Of a stretch of DNA of 64,000 nt, positions 43,570 through 54,270 are shown piece by piece; the first letter of the stretch is position 1; each line of letters starts with the position of its first letter. Made by a program: the position numbers and the translations under genes. The DNA comes from Typhlomys cinereus (taxonomy: Eukaryota; Chordata; Mammalia; Rodentia; Platacanthomyidae): positions 1,941,786-2,005,785 of the forward strand of contig JALPQD010000303.1 in the NCBI GenBank assembly GCA_023101885.1, given 5' to 3'. The notes under the pieces are model-generated. The model made no database searches, was not told the DNA's origin, and saw only the letters and a program-made list of their open reading frames with translations.

Positions 43570-44580
43570 CAGTCTTTATATTTGTATGATTTCTATAATT
43601 TCTTCCTATTGACTTCTTGTCTTATTACATTATAATCTAGTACCATGCAAGAAATTCTTTTTTTATTTGATAAGATTTGATTTGTGGTTTAGAAGGAAGT
43701 TTATTTTAGAGAACATTCCATGGGCTGCTGAGATTGTCTATTCTCTGTCAGTTTTATAGAATTATCTCTTATGTCCATTGATCTCCGGTGTAGTTTAACT
43801 CTGATTTTTTTTTTTGTTAATTTTGTACTTTGGATGACCTATCTGAAGATGATAGTGAGATACTGAAATCATCCATTATTAATGTAGTAGCAAGACCTAT
43901 CTTGTCCATTAGCGTTTTGTGAAATTGGGAGGACCAACATTTGGTATATGTGTTGTATATTTACAATGGTCCTATCTTCTTGATTCAGTTTCTTTTATTA
44001 ATATGTTAGTTTTCTTTATCCCTGTTGACTAATTTTGGCTAGCTGTTTCATTAGCTATCAGAATAGTTAGTCCAGCTAGATTTTAGCATTCATTTGTTTG
44101 AGGGTTTTCTATCTTTTTACTTTCAGCCTGCGGGTGTTTTCATAGTAAAGTATGTTTTTTGTAATTAACAGATAGTTGACTAGTTAGGCAGTTGACTAGT
44201 CAGGCAGGTGAGTTAAGACCATTTACATTTAAGGTATTACTAATTTATGTAATTTTGTTGGTGGATTATATTACTTTCTCTTTTATTAGTATTAAAGATT
44301 TGGTAGTTTTCTGCTTGGACCTGATGGATTGTTTCCTAGCTGTCTTATCTGTTCTTGAAATTTTTTCCCTGTGTTTTCATGATTGAGACTGTCTTTCTCC
44401 CAGTTCTATGTATAGTATTCCTCTAGGTATGTTTCATCGTATTGGTTTGGTGGTCATGAACCACCTTAGTTTGTGCTTGTCTTAAAATGTCCTTCATCAA
44501 TTTTGAAAGATAGTATTGCTGCATATAGTAATCTTGGTTGGCAGTTTACTTTTGAGATTTCTAGGGTTGTTGATAAGAAA
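43570..44580 (-). pseudogene. L1 ORF2 5' (endonuclease) region, antisense, decayed
   Basis: Reversed text: acattccatgggctgctgagattgtctattctctg, gatagtgagatactgaaatcatccattatt, gttgactaattttggctagctg, agtccagctagattttagc and accatttacatttaaggtattac. No open frame remains. Confidence 0.7.
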
Positions 44581-44587
44581 TCTGGTC

Positions 44588-44830
44588 AGGCTGGAGAAAT
44601 GGCTCAGGGATTAAGCCTTCTGTGTGGAAACCAGAAGGACACAAGTTTAGATGCCAGATTCCAAGTTTAAAAAATAAAACAAAACATGACAGAAATGGCA
44701 ACAGCCTGCACTTCCAACCCTGGAAGACAGAGTCTGGAAAACCCTGGAGCCAAACAAAAGGAGATGGAGCAATCCAGGATGATTCCTGAAGTCACCCTTA
44801 AGCCTCCACAGGCACACATAATACCCAATG

Positions 44831-44871
<41 letters not shown>

Positions 44872-44890
44872 TACACATGCAGAAAAATAT
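44588..44890 (+). mobile_element. Main SINE, older copy, inserted in or next to L1
   Basis: Head ggctggagaaatggctcagggattaag, (CA)n at 44834-44870. Confidence 0.88.
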
Positions 44891-44993
44891 GAGCTAAGTT
44901 AAGTAAGTGGGGCTGGCAGTCCAGTGAACTCCAAGTATCTTCCTGTCTCCACTTCCTTGGTGTTTGGATTAAAAACACATTCCACACATCCCA

Positions 44994-45227
44994 GGGGCTG
45001 GAGAGATGGCTCAGGGGTTAAGATTCTGCCTGGCAAGCAAAAAGTCCTGATTTTGGTTCCCAGATCACATATAAAAACAACAGGCGGAAATGGCAGTAGC
45101 CTGCATTCTTGGCCCTAATGGGCAGAGCCTAGGAAATCCCAGAGCAAAGCAAGAAGGAGATAGAAGCAATCCAGGATGATTCCTGAAGTCACCCTTGGTC
45201 CTCCACAGGGACACACAGTGCCCTCTG

Positions 45228-45270
<43 letters not shown>

Positions 45271-45300
45271 AAATGAATAAAATAAAGTTTTTAAATTAAA
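44994..45300 (+). mobile_element. Main SINE, older copy
   Basis: Full length with (CA)n at 45231-45268 and an ataaatgaataaaataaag tail. Confidence 0.9.
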
Positions 45301-45523
45301 AAAAAAAATCCCACACCCAGCTTTTCATGGTTTCTAGGAGAGTAAACTCATTTGCACATAGCTAGCAATTTTAACAACTGTTATCTGCATAGCCCCCATG
45401 ACTCCTTTTTGGAAGAATATGCTTATTTAGTGTGCCTTTATTCCTACCTTTATATAACATTATGTTCCCTGAATTTTTTCCTTAGCATAAATAGGATGTT
45501 TTGAGGGTTTTATAAACTTTTTA

Positions 45524-45801
45524 TTTTTTTATTATTTATTCAGTTGTGCATGTGTGCGTGTGCGTGCGTATGTGTGCATGTGTGTAGAACCACGGAGGAA
45601 TTCGGGAACCACCATGGACCGCCTCCACCTCCTCCTTGTTTACTCTGCCCCGGGATTCACAGGCTCTGCCCTACCAGGATCAGAAACGCAGGCCGCCCCC
45701 CCCCTTCTACCTGGCGTCTATACGTGGGGTCTAGGATCTGAACTCAGGACCTTCCGCCTGCAAGGCAGAGGCTTAACCCCTGAGCCACCTCTCCAGCCAC
45801 C
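45524..45801 (-). mobile_element. Main SINE, young subfamily, 22-bp flanking direct repeat
   Basis: Positions 45502-45523 and 45802-45823 are identical. The innermost T bases may partly belong to the SINE tail, so the true duplication could be slightly shorter. Confidence 0.96.
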
Positions 45802-45927
45802 TGAGGGTTTTATAAACTTTTTAAATGTATACATAATATTACCAGTTCTTAGTTTATGAATCCATCCCCTAGGTTTCTAGATTTTTCATGTTAATAAACT
45901 ACAGCAATAGACATCTTCATGTACAAT

Positions 45928-46216
45928 ATTTATTTTTATTTATTTTTTAAACTATTAGTATGCGCACATTTGTGTGTGTGTATCAGAGGGTACGGTGTGT
46001 CCCTTTGGAGGGCCAAGGGTGACTTTGGGAATCATCCTGGATTGCTTCTCTTTTTTGCTTCCTTCCGGGATTTTCCAGCCTCCAGCTACCAGAGCTGGAA
46101 GTACAGGCCCCTGCCGTGTCTGCCTGGTGTTCTTACGTGGAACCTGGGATCCAAGCTTTGCTTGGTCCTTCTGCTTGGGAGGCAGAGTCTTAACTCCTGA
46201 GCCATCTCTCCAGCTT
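45928..46216 (-). mobile_element. Main SINE, older copy, antisense
   Basis: From tatttattttttaaactattag through cagagggtacggtgtgtccctttgg to ctgagccatctctccagc. Confidence 0.88.
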
Positions 46217-46494
46217 TAAGATTTTTAATAAGATATGATTATTTTATTTGAATAGATTCTCAGAAGTAATATAGGTTGAAAAACGTGAATGTTCTTAAGG
46301 TCTTTCATGTGGAAAAGGGTTTTTGTTATAGTGTTGGCATATCAGTACAAGGAATGGCAATCATTGGCATTGAATCCTCAATCTCCTTTTTTCTTATGCG
46401 ACCATTGATCTCTTGTCTTATGATGTTTAGTGGTCTGTGAATTGAAGGACGTATTCATTTAGTTCTCTTATCCAAAGGGTTGGGAGGAAGATAA
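46217..46494. other. Unique-looking DNA
   Basis: No feature recognised. Confidence 0.35.
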
Positions 46495-46660
46495 TGGAGG
46501 TTCCAGAATCAGACTCACTAGATTCCGATTTTATCTATTCTGTGTCCATTCTTTTTGACTGTGAGCAAATTTGAGGATATCAGCTTATTCATCTGAATAT
46601 TGTGGGTAGTTGTTTCTCTTTTATAAACCTGTTGGAATGTTAAATAAGATAGAATATGTT
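46495..46660 (+). mobile_element. MIR relic
   Basis: ggttccagaatcagactcactagattccgattttatc, then tgactgtgagcaaatttgag and ttattcatctgaatattg follow the MIR order. Confidence 0.6.
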
Positions 46661-46734
46661 TTTTTAAAAAAGTAGGCAAAACAATATGGCTCTTTGCATG
46701 TACTCCAATGTGGGTGAGGTTTTGTTGTTATTCA

Positions 46735-46853
46735 TTGTCTTTGTTTGAGACAGTCTCTGTATATAGCTCAGACTGACTTGTTAGATAACAAGTAGTAAGC
46801 CTCAGTTTTACTAGTGCTGAGATTACAGGTGTTTACTGTCATACCTGACTAGG
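46735..46853 (-). mobile_element. B1-type SINE, antisense
   Basis: tgagacagtctctgtatatagctcagactgacttg and ctagtgctgagattacaggtgtttactgtcatacctg. Confidence 0.75.
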
Positions 46854-47335
46854 CATTATTTTGTTAGATATTTGGTTATTTTAGTTGCTCATAAGTTAGA
46901 AAAGATTATTTAATTAAAACTTTCTAAGAAGAAAAATCAAGGCTTCTTGAAATTCATAGATTTGTCATTTAGCTAACAAATTCCAGATTTTAGACCTGAA
47001 AGTGGGTTTCATTCTAATGTAAAACCTTGACACTATAATCATTCCCTGGCTGGAAGTTCTTCGTTCTTGGTACTGTCCTGTAATTGTTAAGATGTTAATC
47101 ATCACTCTAGCCTTGTACTTTCTACATGTCATAACATAATTCCTTTGTCTTAATTTGTGGCAGTCAAAACTAATTTAAATAGTACAATAGTAACTCAGCA
47201 GTCCAAGTTTTGGTGCAAGAAAGCATTGCCAAAGCCCTAATTGGAAAGGCTTAATTTCTTCTTGAATTAAGTTCTCATGAGTTCTTCAGTGATCTTAGTT
47301 CTGTAAGATGAATCTTTGTTCTGTAGCTCTTGAGT
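46854..47335. other. Unique-looking DNA
   Basis: No feature recognised. Confidence 0.35.
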
Positions 47336-47339
47336 TTCT

Positions 47340-47805
47340 TTTTGTGTATGTATGAGTAGTGTGGGGCGTATATTATGCATGTTTGTATGTCTGTGGGTAC
47401 ACACGTGTGTGTTTATGTAAGGGCCAAGGTTGACCTCTCAATTGCTCACTACCTTATTCACTGAGGTGGAGTCTCTTGCTTAATCCAGAGTTTACTTGTT
47501 AGGTCTATATGGTTAGCCACTGTACTGAACAGTGGAATTACAGGAGGACCATCACATCCACAAGGCTTTTTTTTTTTCATTGAAAGTTTTTTTTCCTAAC
47601 TTTTTTTATAAACAAATAAGTTATTGTCCCTACCCCCTTCTCCCTACTGTCCTTTCCCTTCCCCAGTCTGTCCCTATACTTCCCATCCTCATTACTTTTA
47701 CTCTCTGCTTGCCACAGGGCATGTAAGTTGAGTTCTGGGCATCTAAATTTCAGCTCTCACATTTATATATATAACACTTTACACACTGAGCCATCTTCCC
47801 AGCTC
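47340..47805 (-). mobile_element. B4-like SINE, antisense, apparently interrupted
   Basis: 47340-47560 holds the TG-rich and middle part. 47735-47805 holds the head (cactgagccatcttcccagctc). 47563-47730 between them is T/C-rich and resembles a small L1 3' UTR piece. Confidence 0.55.
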
Positions 47806-47914
47806 ATTCCTGAAATTTTAAGTTCACCTTTATTTGGTTCCTTTTAAGGGTATACTCCTCTGCCCAGAACAGTCCACAGTGTTTAAATAGAGCTATTTTA
47901 TGTTCTTTTTAAAA

Positions 47915-47962
47915 AATGTTTTATTTTTTATTTCTCTTATGCAACACACTTGTGTGCGTGTT

Positions 47963-48025
<63 letters not shown>

Positions 48026-48212
48026 AAGCACTACATGTGCCTGTGGAGGCCCAAGGGTGACATCAGCAATCACCCTGGTTTGCACTACCTTCTCTTTGCT
48101 TTTGTTCTGGAGTTTCCCAGACTCTGCCTTCCAAGGCCCATTGCCACCATTTCCATTTTTATATGGGATCTGGAATCGAAGCTCAGGATGACCTTTTTTC
48201 AAGGCAGTCTTA
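47915..48212 (-). mobile_element. Main SINE, older copy, antisense, head missing
   Basis: (TG)n at 47967-48010 followed by (GA)n at 48011-48025. The body is typical, but the tRNA head after aaggcagtcttaa is lost. Confidence 0.82.
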
Positions 48213-48528
48213 ATTTAAAAATTTTTCCCTTCGATTACAGGTGGCACAACTTAAAAAAAATATATGGAATTCCAGTGAATGGTGATGGGATAAATGAATA
48301 AGGTAAGAGAAATAAAGCTAAAACTGTGATAGAGTTTTGTCAACCAAGTTAGTGTCCTCTAAAATAAACCTGAAATCATGTTCTTTCCTATTCCACTTTG
48401 TTTCCAAACTGTAAGAGTAGCTTATATGTCATGATTAAAAGCATATTTATCATCTTTTAATGTGATGGTTCTCAAATTGATCATCAGTTGGAATTCTTTA
48501 GGGATTTTTAAGGAAAAAGAAAAAGAAC
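48213..48528. other. Unique DNA, possible MER20-like relic at 48465-48510
   Basis: gatggttctcaaattgatcatcagttggaattctttaggga resembles old hAT relics. Confidence 0.35.
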
Positions 48529-48529
48529 T

Positions 48530-48670
48530 ATTTGTTGTGGCACATGTAGGTAATTCCAATACTCAGAAAGCAGAGAAAGGAAGACCACAAGTTCTAGGCC
48601 AGTATGGACTGCTACTGAGTTAAGAGGCCATCCTGGGCTATGTAGTATGACCTTTTTATAAACAGTGTCC
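48530..48670 (+). mobile_element. B1-type SINE, diverged
   Basis: caatactcagaaagcagagaaaggaagaccacaagttctaggccagtatgg and atcctgggctatgtagtatgacc. Confidence 0.65.
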
Positions 48671-48761
48671 CTCCCCAACAAGCAGACAAAAAATAAATGC
48701 CCCATCATCCTGCTCTTGTTAGATTAAAGCTTCTGTGAATATAGTACAATGAGCTCCAAGT

Positions 48762-48801
48762 TTTTTTTTAATTTTTTTATTATTATTCAAGTGTGTGTGC
48801 G

Positions 48802-48861
<60 letters not shown>

Positions 48862-49034
48862 ACCACAGACGAATTCGAGAACCACCATGGACCGCCTCCA
48901 CCTCCATCTTGTTTACTCTGCCCCGGGATTCACAGGCCCCGCTCTACCAGGACCAGAAGGGGTCTAGGATCCGAACTCAGGACCTTCCGCCTGCAAGGCA
49001 GAGGCTTAATCTCTGAGCCACCTCTCCAGCCCCC
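48762..49034 (-). mobile_element. Main SINE, young subfamily, antisense, internally deleted
   Basis: Long (TG)n at 48791-48859. After ccaggaccagaag the sequence jumps at about 48960 straight to ggggtctaggatcc, dropping about 40-50 bp of body (the ggccgcccccgcttccgcc part). Confidence 0.92.
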
Positions 49035-49391
49035 CATTTATTTTTTCATTATTCTTTGTTCACCTGTTGTTTACTAGTACTCTGTCATGCACACTTTCTT
49101 TTCTAAAAATTGTTAATGGCTACATCATAACCTTGGAAAACAGACATGCGTTTCTTTCTTGATCTCCTTCTAAATTATAAGTTAATTTCTTGATTTCTGT
49201 GACCAAAATATTTCATAGAAATAATTTAAGAGAGAAAAGACTTATTCCATTTCATAGTTTCAGAGAATTTCAGTCCCTCATGGCCGGAAAGATAATGCAG
49301 AAATGACTCACGTCTTCCTTGGTGACAGGAGCATGTAAGCTGCCGCTGCTTCGTGAGGCATGGGTTAGAAGCTAACCAGGCTTTAATTCTT

Positions 49392-49465
49392 TTTTTATAT
49401 ATATTTTTTTATTTTTTTTTATTTTTTTTTTTATTATTATTATTATTTATTCAACTGTGTGCATA

Positions 49466-49515
<50 letters not shown>

Positions 49516-49715
49516 ACCACGGACGAATTCGCGAACCACCATGGACGCCTCCACCTCCTTCTGCCCCGGGATTCACAGGCTCCGCCCTACCAGGACCAGA
49601 AGCGCAGGCCGCCCCCGCTTCCGCCTGGCGTCTATACGTGGGATCTGGGATCCGAACTCGGGACCTTCCGCCTGCAAGGCGGAGGCTTAACCCCTGAGCC
49701 ACCTCTCCAGCCCCC
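49392..49715 (-). mobile_element. Main SINE, young, inserted in the tail of the next SINE
   Basis: Full length, (TG)n at 49469-49512. The T-rich/ttatatatattttt text at 49392-49412 recurs immediately after its head at about 49716-49733, as expected if it inserted into the A-rich tail of its neighbour. Confidence 0.93.
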
Positions 49716-49781
49716 TTTTTTTATATATATTTTTAATTATTATTTATTCAACTGTGTGCATATGCATGTGTATGTGCGTGC

Positions 49782-49820
<39 letters not shown>

Positions 49821-50043
49821 TGTGTGTGTCTGTGTGTGTGTAGAACCACGGACGAATTCGCGAACCACCATGGACGCCTCCACCTCCTTCTGCCCCGGGA
49901 TTCACAGGCTCCGCCCTACCAGGACCAGAAGCGCAGGCCGCCCCCGCTTCCGCCTGGCGTCTATACGTGGGATCTGGGATCCGAACTCAGGACCTTCCGT
50001 CTGCAAAGCGGAGGCTTAACCCCTGAGCCACCTCTCCAGCCCC
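49716..50043 (-). mobile_element. Main SINE, young, target of the nested insertion
   Basis: Full length with a mixed TG/CG block (49756-49842). aggctttaattctt occurs at 49378-49391 and 50044-50057, flanking the pair as a unit. Confidence 0.93.
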
Positions 50044-50284
50044 AGGCTTTAATTCTTGATGGCCATCCCAATGACCCCTTGCCACCTGCCGACCTCATAA
50101 TTACAAGTTCCATAACCTCCCAAAATAGCAACACCAGTTAGAGATTAAGTACTCAAACACATGACCCTGTGAGGGACATTTTTCATATTCATAACAGTTA
50201 TCCCTTAAAATTAAAAAAAACTATATCAGTATTTATTAAAATTAGTCAAGCTAAGCATTGTTTCTGGGTTTATATTTTTTAACA

Positions 50285-50538
50285 GATTTATGTTTGTTTG
50301 TTTGTTGTGTATATGTATCTGAGGGCACTGTGTGTCCCTGTGGAGGACTAAGGGTAACTTGGAGAATCTACCTCTTACTTGCTTCACTCTGGGATTTCCC
50401 AGGCTCCATCCACCAGGGTCAGAAGTACAGGCTGCTGCTGTTTCCACATGGTGTTTTTATGTGGGACCTGGGATCTGAACTCAGAACCTTCTGCTTTCCA
50501 GACAAGGATCTTAACCCCCAAGCCATCTCTCCAGCCCA
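50285..50538 (-). mobile_element. Main SINE, older copy, antisense
   Basis: From tttatgtttgtttgtttgttg through gagggcactgtgtgtccctgtgg to caagccatctctccagccc. Confidence 0.88.
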
Positions 50539-50639
50539 TATATTTCTTTTTTAATATGTTCACTATCATGAACCTTTGTTTTTCAAAGGAGAAAATAAAA
50601 AATGAGTTCTCTTTTAAGCCATTAACTGTACACTTCATA

Positions 50640-51000
50640 CCTTTTTCTTTATCCATTTTCATGTGTATAAGGGGTACTTGCATGTATGTGTACATGTTTG
50701 CATGTGTGTACAAGTATACCTGCATATGGGTGCATGTGGTAGCCCAAGGTTGATTTTGAGAGTCATCCTATTCTGCCTTAATATTTTGAGACAGGGTCTC
50801 TAATCAAATCCATAGATTGCAGATAAGTATAGTCTGGCCAGCCAACTTGCTCTGGGGATTCCCGGTCTCTGTTTTCTGAGGCTGGAATTACATGTGGACT
50901 GTCATACCCACCAATATTTTACACAGGATGTGGGGATCCAAATTTTGGTCCTTTGGCCTGTGTGGTAAATGCTTTACTCACTGAGCCGTCTTCCCAGCCC
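50640..51000 (-). mobile_element. B4-like SINE, antisense
   Basis: TG-rich 50660-50735. gacagggtctctaatcaaatccatag, then ctgaggctggaattacatgtgg and the end ctcactgagccgtcttcccagccc. Confidence 0.65.
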
Positions 51001-51305
51001 TGTGTTTCATACTTTGACATAGCTTTCATATAATTTTTCCCCAGGAGTTTCTAATATTCTTTTGTTCTTGTCTGTTTTCCTGTTACAATTTACCTTTCCC
51101 CAAATTCTAAACCTACTTCTTAATTTATCAGCACCCCTGGTCCAAACTATATGCTGTAGGGTAGTCCAAGGATAATTTTTATTTAAGCATCATTTAATTT
51201 TTCAAACTAATCAAATGTGATGTATAGCATTAAGGCTAGTTACAGTAAAAGTCAAAGTGTCAAAGAATAAAAATATATTAAGATTTTTCAATATAGCTTT
51301 AATGT
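51001..51305. other. Unique-looking DNA
   Basis: No feature recognised. Confidence 0.35.
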
Positions 51306-51309
51306 GGTA

Positions 51310-51790
51310 GCCCAATTTTTCAATTTAGCTTTATTCTTTGATATTTTCAGACATAAACACAATGAATCTGTGTGTTTTCATTCCTCCTACTTTTGCATCT
51401 TTTTTCTATGGGTGGCCCACTGAGTATCATTTGGGATGCCTGTGGGAAATACTTATTGGGGAATGAATGATCTACCAGTGGGTAAATTATTGAGTAAAGT
51501 AGTTCCCCTTCTCGTGTCTGACATTAACGTTCAGTATTTTCTCAGGGAGGTATAATGTGCTCTAGAGATCTTTCTGTTGCCATGGTGAAATGTTGATAGG
51601 CCACATCTTGTCCAGGTTTTATGGAAGTAAACATCTGCTGCAGTGAGTGATTTCTTGGATGCAGCAGCCATGTCATGACCAGAGGATACTGTCCTGTTGA
51701 GGGCTGAGCACCACAGTCACTTATTGTTTACATGTTGGCCCCTTGTTATTCTTACATCATAAAAGAATGCTCCTTGAGAATTGCTCTAAT
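51310..51790 (-). mobile_element. L1 (Lx-type) 3' UTR, antisense
   Basis: ctttattctttgatattttcagac, ctagagatctttctgttgccatggtgaaatgttgatagg, tggatgcagcagccatgtcatgacc and gagggctgagcaccacagtcacttatt. Confidence 0.7.
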
Positions 51791-51924
51791 ATGTGAGTAT
51801 AATAAGTATTTAGATGACTGTGGTTACAGTTTTGTTTCTCTACACTTTAGTTTCTTAACTTTATATAATTTCAGTTTATAGTGTTTTGTTAACAAACTAT
51901 GAGCTTATTATCTGAAGCTATTAA

Positions 51925-52350
51925 TTTGTGTATGTATACATGTATATGAAAGTATACATGGATTTATATACACATATGGAGACCAAAGGTCAATATCAAG
52001 TATCTGCTTTGAGCATTGTCTTCACCTTGCCTTTCTGTCTATCTGTGGACATGTTTGCTCATGCCATCAGTGCAGGTACCATTGTGACATGGAACATGTG
52101 TAGAGGTAAAGGACAACTTTGGGTGTCAGTCCTCACCTCTCTACCTTGTTCGAGATAGGCTTTCTACATCTCTGTATAAAACAGACTAACTAGCTTGCAA
52201 GCTGACAGATTCTCCTGTCTCTGTCTCCAATTTCCCTTTGTGTATATGGGGAATTTCAGATGCTTGCACAACTGCATCCTATAGGGGCTGTGAACTGAGA
52301 ACACAGGCTTATTATGCATTTTATATTTCATCTACTAAGTCATCTCCCTA
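51925..52350 (-). mobile_element. B4-like SINE pieces, antisense
   Basis: gagaccaaaggtcaatatcaag, gacatggaacatgtgtagaggtaaaggacaac and ctaagtcatctccctagccc. Probably two overlapping or nested old copies. Confidence 0.5.
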
Positions 52351-52369
52351 GCCCACCATCTTAATTTTA

Positions 52370-52555
52370 AGACAGGGTCTCTCACATTGATTGGCTAAAT
52401 TAGTTGGCCCGGAAGTTCCAGTGAAACTGTCTCCTCCCCGCCGCCCCATCTCTAAGCCTTAGGAGTTCTGGAGGTATGTAACCACACCCAGAATTCTATG
52501 TGGGTGCTAGGGGTCTGAACTCATGTTTACCAACTAAGCCATCTCCCAACCCCCT
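52370..52555 (-). mobile_element. B4/B1-like SINE, antisense
   Basis: gacagggtctctcacattgattggc, cctaagccttaggagttctggaggtatgtaaccacaccc and the end ccaactaagccatctcccaacccc. Confidence 0.55.
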
Positions 52556-52585
52556 AAAGCAATTTTTTAATTTTTAGGTTTTTTA

Positions 52586-52810
52586 AATTTTTTTTATTAT
52601 TTATTCAATTGTGTGTGTGTGTGTGAGTGTGTAGAACCACGGGCGAACTTGGGAACTGCCATGGACCGGCTCCACCTCCCCCTACCAGGACCAGAAATGC
52701 AAGCCCCCCTCCCCCTTCCGCCTGGCGTCTATACATGGGGTCTAGGATCCGAACTCAGGACCTTCCATCTGCAAGGCAGAGGCTTAACCCCTGAGTCACC
52801 TCTCCAGCCC
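52586..52810 (-). mobile_element. Main SINE, young subfamily, antisense, internally deleted
   Basis: (TG) at 52611-52632. The tttactctgcccc...attcacagg segment is missing: ctccacctccccctaccagg joins directly near 52680. aatttttag flanks it (52569, 52812). Confidence 0.9.
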
Positions 52811-52814
52811 CAAT

Positions 52815-52940
52815 TTTTAGTTTTTTTGAGTTAAGGTCTTATGTAACCTATCCTGGTCTCTAAATTACTATGTAGCCAAGTCTAACCTTGAACTCCTGTT
52901 CTACCAGTTTTCATCTCCAGAATATTGAAATTATAGGAAA
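52815..52940 (-). mobile_element. B1-type SINE, antisense, diverged
   Basis: gttaaggtcttatgtaacctatcctggtctctaaattactatgtagccaagtctaaccttgaactcctg. Confidence 0.65.
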
Positions 52941-52983
52941 GGTACATTCCTATAATTCTTTCAGTAAATTTTCTTCCCTTTTT

Positions 52984-53291
52984 TTGTGCGTGCATGTGTG
53001 TGTGCGCGTTTGTGAGTGTGTGTTTATACCACCAGAGGGCACTTAAGTGTGTGTGCCTGTGGAGGCCCAAAGGTGATATTGAAAATCAACCTAGATTGTT
53101 CCATTTCATTTCATCGCTTTTCTCTGGTGTTTCCCAGACTCTACCTTCCAGATCTGGAAGTGCAGACTTCTATTGCCATTTCTGCCTAGCTTTTTTTTGA
53201 GGGGGGGAGGTGGGGGATTTGGGAATCTGAATTCAGGGTTCTTTTTGTTTGGGAAGCAAAGGATTTAACCATGGGCCATCTCTCCAACCCA
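52984..53291 (-). mobile_element. Main SINE, older copy, antisense
   Basis: TG-rich 52985-53022, ccagagggcacttaagtgtgtgtgcctgtgg, a G-rich insertion at 53200-53216, end gggccatctctccaaccc. Confidence 0.83.
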
Positions 53292-53434
53292 TTTTCTTGT
53301 TGTACTTTATTTTTTACAGATAAATGTTTCCTTCAACTTATTTTTATTATCTATGCTTGTTACCCTATAATGTTTATTGCTATTTATACTTAAAACAGTT
53401 CAAAACTTGTTTTTGTAGTATTGGATGAAAATAG

Positions 53435-53765
53435 TTTTGTTACAGTTAGGTACAAGTGTCGGTTTGATAGTTGAGGGTTGAGGGTTTGAACTCTGGGCAC
53501 ATATGTAGAGAATTAGTAATTGAGTTAAGCACAGAGCAGACCTGCAGAAGATTGTGCAGGAAGGCCCAACCCATAGTGAGTGGGACTAGGCCCTGAACAG
53601 GTGAATAAAATATAGAGAGCTGGTTGAGGAAGTTGGCATCCTTCTGTATACTTGGCCAGACATGCTGGTCTGGCAAGTAAGACTCATCCCTCTCTAAGCT
53701 GTGGAGATGGTACAGTCAGTTCCCTTAACCCTGGTGTAGGTATGAATTCACCTGCCAAGCTGGAC
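53435..53765 (+). repeat. ~410-bp interspersed repeat of uncertain class, plus-strand copy
   Basis: gatagttgagggttgagggtttgaactctgggcacat, cctgaacaggtgaataaaatatagagagctgg and cttggccagacatgctggtctggcaag parallel the reverse complement of 4452-4862 and 40075-40480. Confidence 0.7.
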
Positions 53766-53771
53766 ATAAAA

Positions 53772-53905
53772 AGAGACTGGCCTAGAATTTGCTCTGTAGC
53801 TAGAGGGTGACCTTGAGCTTCCAGTCCTGCCATCTACTCCCAATTTCTGGGATTATAGGTGTATGACACCATACCAATTTGGCGCAGTGTTGAGGAGCAA
53901 ATCCA
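53772..53905 (-). mobile_element. B1-type SINE, antisense, diverged
   Basis: gctctgtagctagagggtgaccttgagcttccagtcctgccatctactcccaatttctgggattataggtgtatgacaccatacc. Confidence 0.7.
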
Positions 53906-54079
53906 GACTTTCATGCATCTCCACCCCTAGAATATAACCATAACATAATGAGGATGCAGAACTGTCCCATAGCCACAAAGAAAATTCTTCATTTTACTCC
54001 TTTAAAATAGTCAAATCATCTCCCTAACAATAAATATTGACAACTATTAATCTATTGTAAATCACAATAAGTTTTGCTA

Positions 54080-54270
54080 TATCAAGGGCAAGATGGTTCA
54101 ATACATAAAGGCTCTTGCTATAAAGTCCAATAACCTGAGTTCGATCCTCAAAACCCACATGGTAAATAAGGGAACTGATTCCTACAAATTATCCTTGACC
54201 TCCACAGGTATGCTGTGGCACTCATGCATTCATCTGTACATACATAAACACATGTTAAAAAAAAAAAAGA
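54080..54270 (+). mobile_element. B3-like SINE
   Basis: caagatggttcaatacataaaggctcttgctataaagtcc head, aacctgagttcgatcctc, and A tail at 54257-54268. Confidence 0.65.

Larger units (their letters stand above)
49190..50170 (-). repeat. Medium repeat split by two young SINEs
   Basis: 49190-49391 (gaccaaaatatttcatagaaataatttaagagagaaaagac; agtccctcatggccgg) and 50044-50170 (ggccatcccaatgaccccttgcc) read as two halves of one gtgtcaacttgac-group-like repeat. Confidence 0.45.

Noticed and set aside
49459..50019. 186-codon open frame rich in CVCVCV and RTTDEF
   Set aside because: It translates (TG)n and two SINE bodies. The same peptide pattern occurs at every young antisense SINE.
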